The notes: generated by a model not told the origin, from the letters alone. A stretch of DNA of 14,473 nucleotides from XN24 sp047921395 (GCA_047921395.1 JBLRWH010000064.1:1-14473), one strand, 5' to 3'. Numbered from the stretch's first letter, positions 1 through 8,009 are shown. Numbers and translations: made by a program.

Positions 1-57
1 CCGCGCTCCCTTAAAGCCGGCTTAAGCCGCCACCCCGCGGAATCCCGCAACGCGCTG

Positions 58-99
58 CTGACTTGCATCAATCAAAACCGCGCGACGCTGCGCTTTACT
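58..99 (+). promoter_or_regulatory. Candidate FNR/CRP-family box with a class II -10 element
   Basis: The sequence CTGAC-TTGC-ATCAA at 58-71 matches the FNR/ANR/DNR consensus TTGAY-N4-RTCAA at every defined position except the first. Its centre is at 64.5. The hexamer TTTACT at 94-99 (4 of 6 matches to TATAAT) lies where a -10 element should be if the box is centred at -41.5, giving a start site near 106. There is no good TTGACA-like -35, as expected for an activator-dependent promoter. The downstream gene is a cytochrome-barrel fusion, which fits redox control. Which family member binds (FNR, ANR, DNR, NnrR) cannot be told from the site. Confidence 0.5.
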
Positions 100-133
100 G
101 GGCCTTCAGGCCTCCGGCCCAGAGGAACCCGTC

Positions 134-1432
134 ATGAACACGAACCTGCGATTCATCACCCTGGGCGCCCTGCTCGGCGCCGCGGCCCTCGCCGCGCTGG
201 CGTGGCCGGGCGCGGCCCCGGCGATGCCCGCCTTCGCGCGCCAGTACGACGTCAGCTGCGCGATGTGCCACAGCGCCTTCCCGCGCCTGAACGAGTTCGG
301 CGAGTATTTCGCCGGCAACAATATGCGCCTGCCGAACTGGCGCGACACCATGAAGGACCTGGGCGACGAGCGGCTCGCCCTGCCCGAGACCCTCCCGCTG
401 GCGCTCCGCGCGCAGGCCTTCGTGCAGGGCCGCGACAGCGAGGAGGTCGACGTCGAGACCGGCCCCACCGGGAACGACTCGAGCTTCGACATCCAGGCGC
501 CCTACCTCATCAAGCTGCTGTCCAGCGCGCCGCTGTCCGACAACATCAGCTACTACTTCTACGCGATCTTCGCCGAGAAGGGCGACAACGGCGAAGTGAT
601 CGTCGAGGACGCCTGGTTCAGCTACGCCGACATCGCCGGCACCGGCGTCAGCGGCATGCTGGGCCAGTTCCAGGTGTCCGACCTGATGTTCCCGCGCGAG
701 GTGCGCCTCACCTTCCAGGACTTCTACGCCTACCGCGCCGCCGGGATCACCTACGACCGCGGCGTCATCCTCGACCGCGGCGTCGGCCCGCTGGACATTG
801 CCGTGGGACTGACCAACGGCAACGGCATCAACAACAACGTGACCATCAACAGCCCCGGCTACCGGCGCCCGGACCACATGTTCGACAACGACTCCGACAA
901 GAACCTGTTCGGCCGCATCGGCGGCGCCCTCGGCCCGGTCAACATCGGCCTGTTCGGCCTCGTCGGCGAGCAGAAGAGCGCGGCCGGGTTCGCCGGTACC
1001 GACACCGGCAGCCGCGATACCGACAAGACGATCTACGGCGTCGACCTGTCCGGCTCGATCGGCGCGCGGACGCACTGGTTCGCGCAGCTGCTGTGGAACC
1101 AGTGGGACGCGTTCCTCGATGCCGACCCGTCGGTCGACTACGACTGGTTCGGGGGGTTTGCGGGCGTGGACTTCATCATGAACGACCGCTGGGCCCTCTC
1201 GGCGCTCTACAACTACGCCGACGCCAGCGACTTCGACGGCACCGGGACGGTGTACGAGGGCATCGACATCAACTCGGTGACCTTCGGCGCGGCGTACTAC
1301 TTCATGCGCAACGTGAAGGGCGTGATCGAGTTCAACGTCGACCTGCTGGGCGAGGACACGGGCGGGCCGCCGTACGTCGGCCACCAGACGAAGGAGAACT
1401 ACATCCTGGTGGGCTTCGACGCGGCGTACTGA
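134..1432 (+). CDS. Monoheme cytochrome c-outer membrane beta-barrel fusion (Cyc2-like layout)
   Basis: This 432-residue protein starts with a signal peptide (about residues 1-30, likely cut after AAPA). A short cytochrome domain follows, with one heme c motif CAMCH (Cys42, Cys45, His46) inside the signature PAFARQY...FPRLNEFGEYF. The remaining 350 or so residues are rich in Gly, Asp, Asn and aromatic residues with alternating polarity, as in a beta-barrel. The last strand, ending YILVGFDAAY, looks like an outer-membrane insertion signal with Tyr in place of the usual Phe. One N-terminal heme plus a porin is the layout of Cyc2-type iron oxidases, which carry electrons across the outer membrane. 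Here the barrel sequence is not obviously canonical Cyc2, so the electron donor or acceptor is unknown. AGAGGA at 121-126 is a good ribosome site, 7 bases before the ATG. The gene seems to be a single transcription unit under the FNR-like box upstream. Confidence 0.8.
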   Translation: MNTNLRFITLGALLGAAALAALAWPGAAPAMPAFARQYDVSCAMCHSAFPRLNEFGEYFAGNNMRLPNWRDTMKDLGDERLALPETLPLALRAQAFVQGRDSEEVDVETGPTGNDSSFDIQAPYLIKLLSSAPLSDNISYYFYAIFAEKGDNGEVIVEDAWFSYADIAGTGVSGMLGQFQVSDLMFPREVRLTFQDFYAYRAAGITYDRGVILDRGVGPLDIAVGLTNGNGINNNVTINSPGYRRPDHMFDNDSDKNLFGRIGGALGPVNIGLFGLVGEQKSAAGFAGTDTGSRDTDKTIYGVDLSGSIGARTHWFAQLLWNQWDAFLDADPSVDYDWFGGFAGVDFIMNDRWALSALYNYADASDFDGTGTVYEGIDINSVTFGAAYYFMRNVKGVIEFNVDLLGEDTGGPPYVGHQTKENYILVGFDAAY

Positions 1433-1496
1433 GCGCGCCGGGATCGTGTAACGCGCCTGCAGGTCTGGCTGCGGCTGCTACCCTAGGGGTGCGGCA

Positions 1497-2243
1497 ATGA
1501 GCAACGAGCATCGAGGCAACATCTTCGCGCGCGTCACGCGCTCGCCCCTGTGGGCCATCGCGGCCAGCATCCTGGTCGTGGCGGCGATCCTCGGCCTCCT
1601 GGTCCGCGCCGGGGCCCACGAGCAGATCCTGCAGGGGCTGGAATGGGTCGAGGCCCAGGGCCTGTGGGCGCCGCTGTTCTTCATGCTCATCATGGTGGCG
1701 GCGGTGGTGTTGCTGCTGCCCGGCCTGCCGCTGACCACCGGCGCAGGATTCGTCTTCGGCGTCGTCGAGGGCTCGCTGTACGTCGTGCTCGGCACCACCC
1801 TCGGCGCGGTGCTCGCCTTCGTCATCGCGCGCTATTTTTTCGGCGCGCGCGCCCGGCAGTTCATTCTTTCGCGCGCGAAGCTGCGCCTGGTGGGCGAGGA
1901 GATGAAGCCGCACGGCTGGAAGATCGTGCTGCTGCTGCGGCTGATCCCGTTCTTCCCCAGCAAGCTGGCGAACTACTTCCTCGGCCTCACCCCGGTGCGC
2001 CTGCCGCACTACGCCCTCGGCTCGCTGGTCGGCTTCATCCCGTTCTCGGTCCACAACGTGTACCTCGGCTCGATCGCCGCCGACCTCTCGACCCTGGGCG
2101 TGCGCGATCTCGGCCGCACGCCGCTCGAGTGGGCGCTGTACGGCGGCGGCTTCGTCGCCACCGTGATCGTGATCGTCTACCTCAACCGGCTGTCGCAGCG
2201 GGCGCTGCGTCGCTACACGCGGCAGGAAGAGGACACGCCATGA
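1497..2243 (+). CDS. TVP38/TMEM64 (VTT/DedA-superfamily) membrane protein
   Basis: This is a 248-residue integral membrane protein. Hydrophobic segments lie near residues 17-38, 58-75, 92-112, 143-163, 172-192 and 212-230. The VTT signatures are visible: LLLPGLPLTTGAGFVFG (72-88), a Gly-rich membrane stretch GTTLGAVLAFVIARYFFG (99-116), and RLIPFFPSKLANYFLG (148-163), a re-entrant-loop pattern typical of the family. Relatives include YdjX/YdjZ, DedA and eukaryotic TMEM41B/VMP1, which are linked to lipid flipping or undecaprenyl-phosphate and phospholipid transport; the substrate here is unknown. AGGGG at 1485-1489 precedes the ATG by 7 bases. It is the first of four same-strand genes, its stop overlaps the next start by the ATGA motif, and the context suggests it moves a lipid made or broken down by the enzymes encoded after it. 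No clear promoter is visible in the 64-base gap upstream, though CCCTAGGG (1481-1488) is a palindrome. Confidence 0.85.
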   Translation: MSNEHRGNIFARVTRSPLWAIAASILVVAAILGLLVRAGAHEQILQGLEWVEAQGLWAPLFFMLIMVAAVVLLLPGLPLTTGAGFVFGVVEGSLYVVLGTTLGAVLAFVIARYFFGARARQFILSRAKLRLVGEEMKPHGWKIVLLLRLIPFFPSKLANYFLGLTPVRLPHYALGSLVGFIPFSVHNVYLGSIAADLSTLGVRDLGRTPLEWALYGGGFVATVIVIVYLNRLSQRALRRYTRQEEDTP

Positions 2244-4214
2244 GCTGGATGAAATGGCTGCCCTGGCGCTTCATCATCCGGCGGGTGGCGCACCAGCAGG
2301 GCTTCCTCGACCCGATCGCGCTGCTCGCGCGCCTGCACGGCTTCGCGCAGCCTTCCGAGGTGGGCGAGCCCATCGAGCTGCTGCGCGCGGGCGTGGTGTT
2401 CCATGCCCGCGGGCTGATCAACAGCCGCGTCATCCAGCACAACCTCGACTGGGTCTGGCCCTACTGGATCGAGCGGCAGTTCGACCCGCGCGACNNNNNN
2501 NNNNNNNNNNNNNNNNNNNNNNNNNNNNNNNNNNNNNNNNNNNNNNNNNNNNNNNNNNNNNNNNNNNNNNNNNNNNNNNNNNNNNNNNNNNNNNTGCAAG
2601 CTGCGCCTGCGCGCCCGGGCCGACACGCCCGCCACGCTCATCCTGTCGCTGCGCCCGGCCAACCCGGAGGGCGTCAGCTTCATCAACGAGCTGCATCTCG
2701 GGGCAGGCCGCGACCGCTGGCGAATCGACGGTGAGCGCGAGGTGCGGTTCAGCCGGCCGGCCGAGCGGCACCACGTCTCCGACTACCGCCACGGTGACGT
2801 GTACATTCACCTGCGCGACCGCGACGACCAGGACCACGGCCTCTGCGATGTCGGCCTGGTGACGGCGGCGGCGCTGTTCCCGTTCGACGCCGGTGAGCCG
2901 GGCGAGATCACCGCCAGCATCCCGCTGGCGAGCGCGCCTTCGCCGGGCCTGGCGGCGGACGACTGGCACACGGAGCACAGCGGGCGCTGCCGGCTCGAGT
3001 GCCCCGAGCCGCATTACCAGTTTCTCTACGACGCCGCCGTCACCTCCCTGATCCTGCACTCGCCGGGCGACGTGTATCCCGGTCCGTATACCTACAAGCG
3101 TTTCTGGTTCCGCGACGCGGCGTTCATCATCCACGCCCTGCTCTGCGCCGGGCTGACCGCACGCGCCGAACGCGCCCTGGCGCGCTTCCCGGAGCGGCAG
3201 ACCGCGCTGGGCTACTTCCGCTCCCAGGAAGGCGAATGGGACGCCAACGGCGAGGTGCTGTGGATCCTCCAGCGCTTCCACGCGATGACGGGGCGCACGC
3301 TGGCGCCGCAGTGGCGCGACCCGGTCGTGCGCGGCGCGCGCTGGATCATGCGCAAGCGATTGGCCGACGACCTGGACGCACCGCATGCCGGCCTGCTGCC
3401 CGCGGGCTTCAGCGCCGAGCACCTCGGGCCGAACGATTATTACTACTGGGACGATTTCTGGGGCGTGGCGGGCCTGCGCGCGGCCGCGGACCTGCTCGGG
3501 GAGACGGCGCCGCGGCAGCGCGAGGGCTTCACGGCAGCCGCCGCGGAGTTCGCCGGTGCAGTGGATCGCAGCCTCGCCGGCTGCGCGTCGCGGCTGCGCC
3601 GGCCGGCCATGCCGGCCTCGCCCTATCGCCGCATGGATGCGGGCGCGATCGGCTCGCTTGCGTTCGGCTACCCGGTGCAACTGTGCGCACCGGACGACCC
3701 GCGCCTGCTCGACACCGTGGAGTTCCTGCTCGAGCGCTGCTTCGTGGATGGCGCCTTCTACCAGGACATGATCCATTCCGGCCTGAACGCCTACCTGACG
3801 CTGCACGTCGCGCAGGTGCTGCTGCGCGCCGGCGATCCCCGCCATCTCGAGCTGATGGACACCGTGGCCAGGCTCGCCTCCCCCACCGGGCAGTGGCCGG
3901 AAGCGATTCACCCTCATACCCTCGGCGGCTGCATGGGCGACGGCCACCACGTGTGGGCGGCGGCCGAGTGGCTGTTGATGCTGCGCAACTGCTTCGTGCG
4001 CGAGGAAGGGGACCGCCTGGTGCTGTGCGCCGGGATCCCGCCGCGCTGGCTGCAGCAGGACCAGCCGATCCGTTTCGGGCCCGCCCCCACCTCGTTCGGC
4101 ACGGTGTCGATCGAGATCCGGCCGAACCCCGGGCACGCGCCGCGCGTGGACTGGCGCGCCGACTGGCATGGTGCCGCGCCGCCGGTCGAGGTCCGCGTGG
4201 CGGGTCACGCATGA
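2240..4214 (+). CDS. Six-hairpin glycosidase (GH15/glycogen-debranching-like), interrupted by an assembly gap
   Basis: The start ATG overlaps the previous stop (ATGA) and follows a strong ribosome site, AGGAAGAGGA (2224-2233). Before the gap there are 85 codons beginning MSWMKWLPWRFIIRR; after it, from 2595, 539 more residues run to the stop. The C-terminal two thirds (from about 3000) looks like an (alpha/alpha)6 barrel of the GH15/debranching type: YKRFWFRDAAF near 3093-3125, EWDANGEVLW at 3234-3263, NDYYYWDDFWG near 3432-3464, and GQWPEAIHP near 3888-3914, which may carry catalytic acids. The part before the barrel resembles a beta-sandwich. There is no signal peptide, so it probably acts in the cytoplasm on an alpha-glucan or glucoside. 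Both gap edges fall on codon boundaries of the same reading, so the missing piece must be a multiple of three if the gene is intact; the 100-N filler breaks the frame artificially. The exact substrate and family cannot be fixed from sequence alone. Confidence 0.75.
2495..2594. other. Assembly gap of 100 Ns
   Basis: Exactly 100 Ns, the usual filler for a scaffold gap of unknown size. It lies inside the glycosidase gene, between a left part reading in the 2240 frame and a right part reading from 2595. The filler length should not be taken as the true distance. Confidence 0.98.
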
Positions 4215-5494
4215 ACATCCTCATCGTCACCAACACTTTCACCCCGCACGTCGGCGGCGTGGCGCGCTCGGTGGAAGCTTTCACCGAGGCCTACCGCGCG
4301 CTCGGCCACCGCGTGCTGGTGGTGGCGCCGGAGTTTCCGGACATGCCGGAGGACGAGGTCGACGTGCTGCGCGTGCCGGCCATCCAGGAATTCAACGCCA
4401 GCGATTTCTCGGTGGTGCTTCCGATGCATCCGCCGCTGACCGAGGCCCTCGATGCCTTCGGGCCGGAGATCGTGCATTCCCAGCATCCTTTCCTGCTCGG
4501 CTCGACCGCGGTGCGGATCGCGCGCTTCCGCGCGCTGCCGCTGGTGTTCACGCACCACACGCTCTACGAGCAGTACACGCACTACGTGCCCGGCGATTCG
4601 CCGGCGCTGAAACGCTTCACCATCGAGCTGGCCACCTGCTACGCCAACCTGTGCGACCAGGTGTTCGCACCCAGCGAGAGCATCCGCGAGCTGCTGCTGA
4701 AGCGCGGCGTGAAAGCGCCGATCGAGGTCGTGCCCACGGGGGTCCGGCTGGAGGACTTCGCGCGCGGGGAGCGGGAAGGCTTCCGCCGCGCCCACGACAT
4801 TCCGCAGGACGCCTTCGTCGTCGGCCACATGGGCCGGCTCGCGCCGGAGAAGAACCTGGAGTTTCTCGCCAGCGCGGTGGCGCGCTTTGCAGAGGAAAAG
4901 CCGGAGGCGCATTTCCTGGTGGTCGGCGAGGGTCCTTCGCAGGACACCATGCGCAGGATCTTCAGGCGCGCCGGGCTGGAAGCGCGGCTGCATTTTGCCG
5001 GCGTGCTGCAGGGGCAGGACCTGGCCGACGCCTTGCATGCCATGGACGTGTTCGCCTTCGCCTCGAAAAGCGAGACCCAGGGCATGGTCCTCACGGAGGC
5101 CATGGCGGCCGGCCTGCCGGTGGTCGCGCTGGAGGCCTCCGGCGTGCGCGAAGTGGTGCGGGACGGCCGCAACGGGCGCCTGCTGAGCGACGAGACGCCC
5201 GCGGCGATGGCGGCGGCCTTGCAGTGGGTCGCGCAGTTGAGCGAGGCGTCGGCGGGCGAGCTGAAGCAGGCGGCCCTCGAGACCGCCGAGGCCTTCTCCA
5301 TGCCGGTCTCGGCGCGCAAGGCGCTGGCCTGCTACCAGGCGCTCAAGACGCGAAAGCGCGCTGGACAGGACGCGGCGCAGGGTCCGTGGGAAGACCTGAT
5401 GGGCGCTATCAAGACCGAGTGGGCGCTGCTGAAGAACGTGGCCCGGGCCGGCGATGCCGCGCTCAGCGGCGATCGCGATGCTCGGACCGATTGA
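4211..5494 (+). CDS. GT4-family glycosyltransferase, diacylglycerol glucosyltransferase-like
   Basis: This 427-residue GT-B enzyme overlaps the glycosidase stop by ATGA, which sets the start. The N-terminal acceptor domain opens with NILIVTNTFTPHVGGVARSV (2-21), has GPEIVHSQHPF (84-94), and FTHHTLYEQYTHY (113-125). The last pattern is characteristic of lipid glucosyltransferases that use diacylglycerol. The C-terminal donor domain has GHMGRLAPEKN (205-215; Arg209 and Lys214 bind the nucleotide-sugar phosphate) and the EX7E motif of retaining GT4 enzymes (Glu288 and Glu296 in ETQGMVLTEAMAAG). Residues from about 380 to 427 form a basic, helical tail past the usual GT4 end, perhaps for membrane contact. 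It likely moves glucose or a related sugar from a nucleotide donor to a membrane lipid at the cytoplasmic face. The sugar and acceptor are inference; the fold and family are firm. Confidence 0.88.
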   Translation: MNILIVTNTFTPHVGGVARSVEAFTEAYRALGHRVLVVAPEFPDMPEDEVDVLRVPAIQEFNASDFSVVLPMHPPLTEALDAFGPEIVHSQHPFLLGSTAVRIARFRALPLVFTHHTLYEQYTHYVPGDSPALKRFTIELATCYANLCDQVFAPSESIRELLLKRGVKAPIEVVPTGVRLEDFARGEREGFRRAHDIPQDAFVVGHMGRLAPEKNLEFLASAVARFAEEKPEAHFLVVGEGPSQDTMRRIFRRAGLEARLHFAGVLQGQDLADALHAMDVFAFASKSETQGMVLTEAMAAGLPVVALEASGVREVVRDGRNGRLLSDETPAAMAAALQWVAQLSEASAGELKQAALETAEAFSMPVSARKALACYQALKTRKRAGQDAAQGPWEDLMGAIKTEWALLKNVARAGDAALSGDRDARTD

Positions 5495-7925
5495 GACCCT
5501 GTGGCGGCGGCTGCGGCGCGGCCTCAGCCGCAGCATCTGGCTGTCGCGCCTGCTGCGCCTGCCGGTGTCCGAAGGGCCGCCGACCCGGCCGGGCCTCGTG
5601 CTGGTGCAGGTCGACGGCCTGTCGCAGCCGCAGCTGGAACGGGCCCTCGAGCGGGGCGAGATGCCGTTCCTGCAACGCCTCCTGGCGCGCGAGCATTATG
5701 CGCTCCACGCGCATTACTCCGGCCTCCCGTCGACCACCCCGGCCGTGCAGGCGGAGCTGTTCTACGGGCGCAAGGGCACGGTGCCTGCGTTCTCGTTCCG
5801 GGAGCGCGAGTCGCGCCAGGTGGTGCGCATGTACGAGACGGAGGCGGCCACGCGCATGGAGGCGCAGCATGCCGCCGAGGGCGGCGAACCGCTGCTGGAA
5901 GGCGGCAGCGCCTATGCCGACAACTTCACCGGCGGCGCGGCGGAATCGCATTTCTGCCCCGCCTCCATGGGCTGGGGCCCGATCCTGCGCGCGGCCAACC
6001 CGGTGGTGGTCGGCACCTTCGTGCTGAGCAACCTGTACAGCTTCCTGCGCGTCGGCGCGCTGATGGTGCTGGAATTCGGCCTCGCGCTGTACGATTTCTT
6101 TCGCGGCGTGCACGACGGCCAGGACTTCGTCAAGGAACTGAAGTTCATTCCCACTCGCGTGGCCATCTCCATCCTGTTGCGCGAGCTCTGCGTGATCGGG
6201 GGGAAGATCGACATCAGCCGCGGCCTGCCGATCATCCACATGAACTTCCTCGGTTACGACGAGCAGGCGCATCGCCGCGGACCCGGCTCCCGGTTCGCGC
6301 ACTGGACGCTGCAGGGCATCGACGACGCCATCGCCCGGCTGTGGCGCGCCGCCACTCGCGCCGAGCGGCGGCACTATGAGGTGTGGATCTATTCGGACCA
6401 CGGCCAGCTCGACGTGCAACCCTACGAGCCGCTGCGCGGCTACAGCCTCGAGACGGCGGTGGCCAGCGCGTTCGAGAAACTGGGCGCAGCCGGCCACCGG
6501 GTGCGCCCTCAGGACGGCGGCGGCATCCAGACCCAGCGCGTCGCGCTGCTCGGCGGCGAGCGGACGCAGCGCCTGTTTGCCCGCCTCGGCGTGAGCCTGG
6601 AGCTCGAGGAAGACCTCCACCCGGTGGTGGCCGCGCTGGGCCCGGTGGGGCACATCTACTTTCCCGAGCACCTCGCCGGGGCCGACCGCGCGTCGCTGGC
6701 GCGCGACCTGGTGCAGGCCCACGGCGTCCCGGCCGTGCTCACGGTGACGGCGCCGGGGCGCGTGCGCGCTTACACGGCCGACGGCGACATCGAGCTGCCG
6801 GCCGAACGGGCTTCGCTGCTCGGCGCCGGGCACCCGTTCCTCGACGCGGCCGGCGCCGAGCTGGTGACGCTGTGCGAGCATCCCGACGCCGGCGAACTGG
6901 TCGCGCTGGGCTGGCGCGAGGGCGTAAGCCCGCTGACCTTCGCGGAAGAGAACGGGGCGCATGCCGGCGCGGCGCCCGGCGAGACCAACGGCTTCGCCGT
7001 GCTGCCGTGCGATGCGCCCCTGCCGGCGCGCGAGCACGACTACCTGCGCCCGCTCGACCTGCGGGAGGCCGCGCTGCGCCACCTGGGCCGCGCGGAACAC
7101 GATCCGCGCCGCCGTGCTGCGCGCCACGCGCCCGCCGACACCCGCGTGCTGCGCATCATGACCTACAACGTGCACAGCTGCGTCGGCATGGACGGCAAGC
7201 TCGACGCCGAGCGCATCGCCCGGGTCATCGCCCGCGCCCGGCCGGACGTGGTCGCGCTGCAGGAGCTCGACGTGGGCCGCGCGCGCACCGGGAGCATGGA
7301 CCAGGCGCACCGGATCGCCCATCACCTGGCCATGGAATTCCATTTCCACCCGGCGCTGCACCTGGAAGAAGAGCGCTATGGCGATGCCATCCTGACGCAC
7401 CTGCCGATGCGCCTGGTGAAGGCCGGCGCCCTGCCCGGCCTGGCGGACAAGCCGCGCCTCGAGCCGCGCGGCGCGCTGTGGGTCGCGGTCGAGCTCGACG
7501 GCCAGGAGATCCAGGTGCTGAACACGCATCTCGGCCTGTTGCGCCGCGAGCGGCTCGCGCAGGTCGAGGTCCTGCTCGGCCCGGAGTGGCTCGGACACCG
7601 CGAGTGCCGCGCCCCCGTGGTCTTCTGCGGCGACCTGAATGCCCTGCCGTCGTCGCCGGTCTGCGGCCGGCTCAAAGGCCGCCTGATTGACGTGCAGGAC
7701 CTGGCCGCCGGGCACCGTCCACGCGGCACCTTCTCCAGCCGCATGCCCAACCTGCGCATCGATCACGTCTTCGTCAGTGCGGGCGTGACCGTGACCGGCA
7801 TCGAGGTACCGGATTCCGAGCTGGCGCGGGTGGCCTCGGATCACCTGCCGCTGGTGGCCGAACTGCGCGTCCGCCGAGCCTCGCGCCCAGCTAACCTGGA
7901 TCAACTGCGGGAACCGGCAAGCTGA
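5454..7925 (+). CDS. Alkaline-phosphatase-superfamily phosphodiesterase fused to an EEP domain
   Basis: This 823-residue protein joins two hydrolases. Residues about 47-405 form a type I phosphodiesterase/nucleotide pyrophosphatase domain: Asp54 in VLVQVDGL, nucleophile Thr94 or Thr95 in PSTTPA, Asp269 and His273 in GYDEQAH, Asp315-His316 in YSDHGQ, and probably His400 as last metal ligand. A hydrophobic stretch at about 184-217 sits inside this domain and could enter the membrane. After a less conserved linker, residues 565-805 are an endonuclease/exonuclease/phosphatase (EEP) domain with a full active site: Asn572 (MTYNVHS), Glu604 (LQELD), His692 (NTHLGL), Asp727-Asn729 (GDLN), Asp770-His771 (IDH) and Asp796-His797 (SDHLP). 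Both families cleave phosphoesters, some in lipid head groups. The start is uncertain: ATG 5454 overlaps the previous gene by 41 bases, while the in-frame ATG at 5478 (MLGPIETLWRR) overlaps by only 17 and may be the true one; neither has a clear ribosome site. Substrate unknown. Confidence 0.85.
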   Translation: MPRSAAIAMLGPIETLWRRLRRGLSRSIWLSRLLRLPVSEGPPTRPGLVLVQVDGLSQPQLERALERGEMPFLQRLLAREHYALHAHYSGLPSTTPAVQAELFYGRKGTVPAFSFRERESRQVVRMYETEAATRMEAQHAAEGGEPLLEGGSAYADNFTGGAAESHFCPASMGWGPILRAANPVVVGTFVLSNLYSFLRVGALMVLEFGLALYDFFRGVHDGQDFVKELKFIPTRVAISILLRELCVIGGKIDISRGLPIIHMNFLGYDEQAHRRGPGSRFAHWTLQGIDDAIARLWRAATRAERRHYEVWIYSDHGQLDVQPYEPLRGYSLETAVASAFEKLGAAGHRVRPQDGGGIQTQRVALLGGERTQRLFARLGVSLELEEDLHPVVAALGPVGHIYFPEHLAGADRASLARDLVQAHGVPAVLTVTAPGRVRAYTADGDIELPAERASLLGAGHPFLDAAGAELVTLCEHPDAGELVALGWREGVSPLTFAEENGAHAGAAPGETNGFAVLPCDAPLPAREHDYLRPLDLREAALRHLGRAEHDPRRRAARHAPADTRVLRIMTYNVHSCVGMDGKLDAERIARVIARARPDVVALQELDVGRARTGSMDQAHRIAHHLAMEFHFHPALHLEEERYGDAILTHLPMRLVKAGALPGLADKPRLEPRGALWVAVELDGQEIQVLNTHLGLLRRERLAQVEVLLGPEWLGHRECRAPVVFCGDLNALPSSPVCGRLKGRLIDVQDLAAGHRPRGTFSSRMPNLRIDHVFVSAGVTVTGIEVPDSELARVASDHLPLVAELRVRRASRPANLDQLREPAS

Positions 7926-7966
7926 CGAGGATCATGCGCCCGGCCGGGGGTGCTGACCTGAGTCAA

Positions 7967-7995
7967 TTGACGCCCCCCACCCCGCGCACTAGAAT
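7967..7995 (+). promoter_or_regulatory. Sigma70 promoter of the tRNA-Val gene
   Basis: TTGACG (7967-7972) and TAGAAT (7990-7995) are separated by exactly 17 bases, each matching 5 of 6 consensus bases. Transcription should start near 8002, just before the mature tRNA 5' end at 8010. Confidence 0.8.
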
Positions 7996-8009
7996 TTCGC
8001 GCCTTGCAC

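Noticed and set aside
11..26. AAGCCGGCTT palindrome (14-23) near the left edge
   Set aside because: A 10-bp palindrome without a loop or T tract is easily found by chance in such DNA, and the gene to its left is not in the window.
95..1384. A 429-codon minus-strand open frame opposite the cytochrome-barrel gene
   Set aside because: Shadow of the plus-strand gene; the product is repetitive in Val, Ala, Glu and His and has no signature, while the plus strand has a signal peptide, heme motif and barrel.
2430..4208. A 592-codon minus-strand open frame running through the gap
   Set aside because: It crosses the artificial Ns and lies opposite the glycosidase with its conserved motifs.
5463..7904. 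An 813-codon open frame on the minus strand
   Set aside because: It lies wholly opposite the phosphodiesterase-EEP gene, whose catalytic motifs are clear. Its product is low in complexity (Arg, Ala, Val, His rich) with no recognisable domain, as expected from GC-rich codon shadows.
7926..7966. CCCGGCCGGG (7938-7947) as a terminator for the lipid operon
   Set aside because: The palindrome has no loop and no T tract; a factor-dependent end is as likely.
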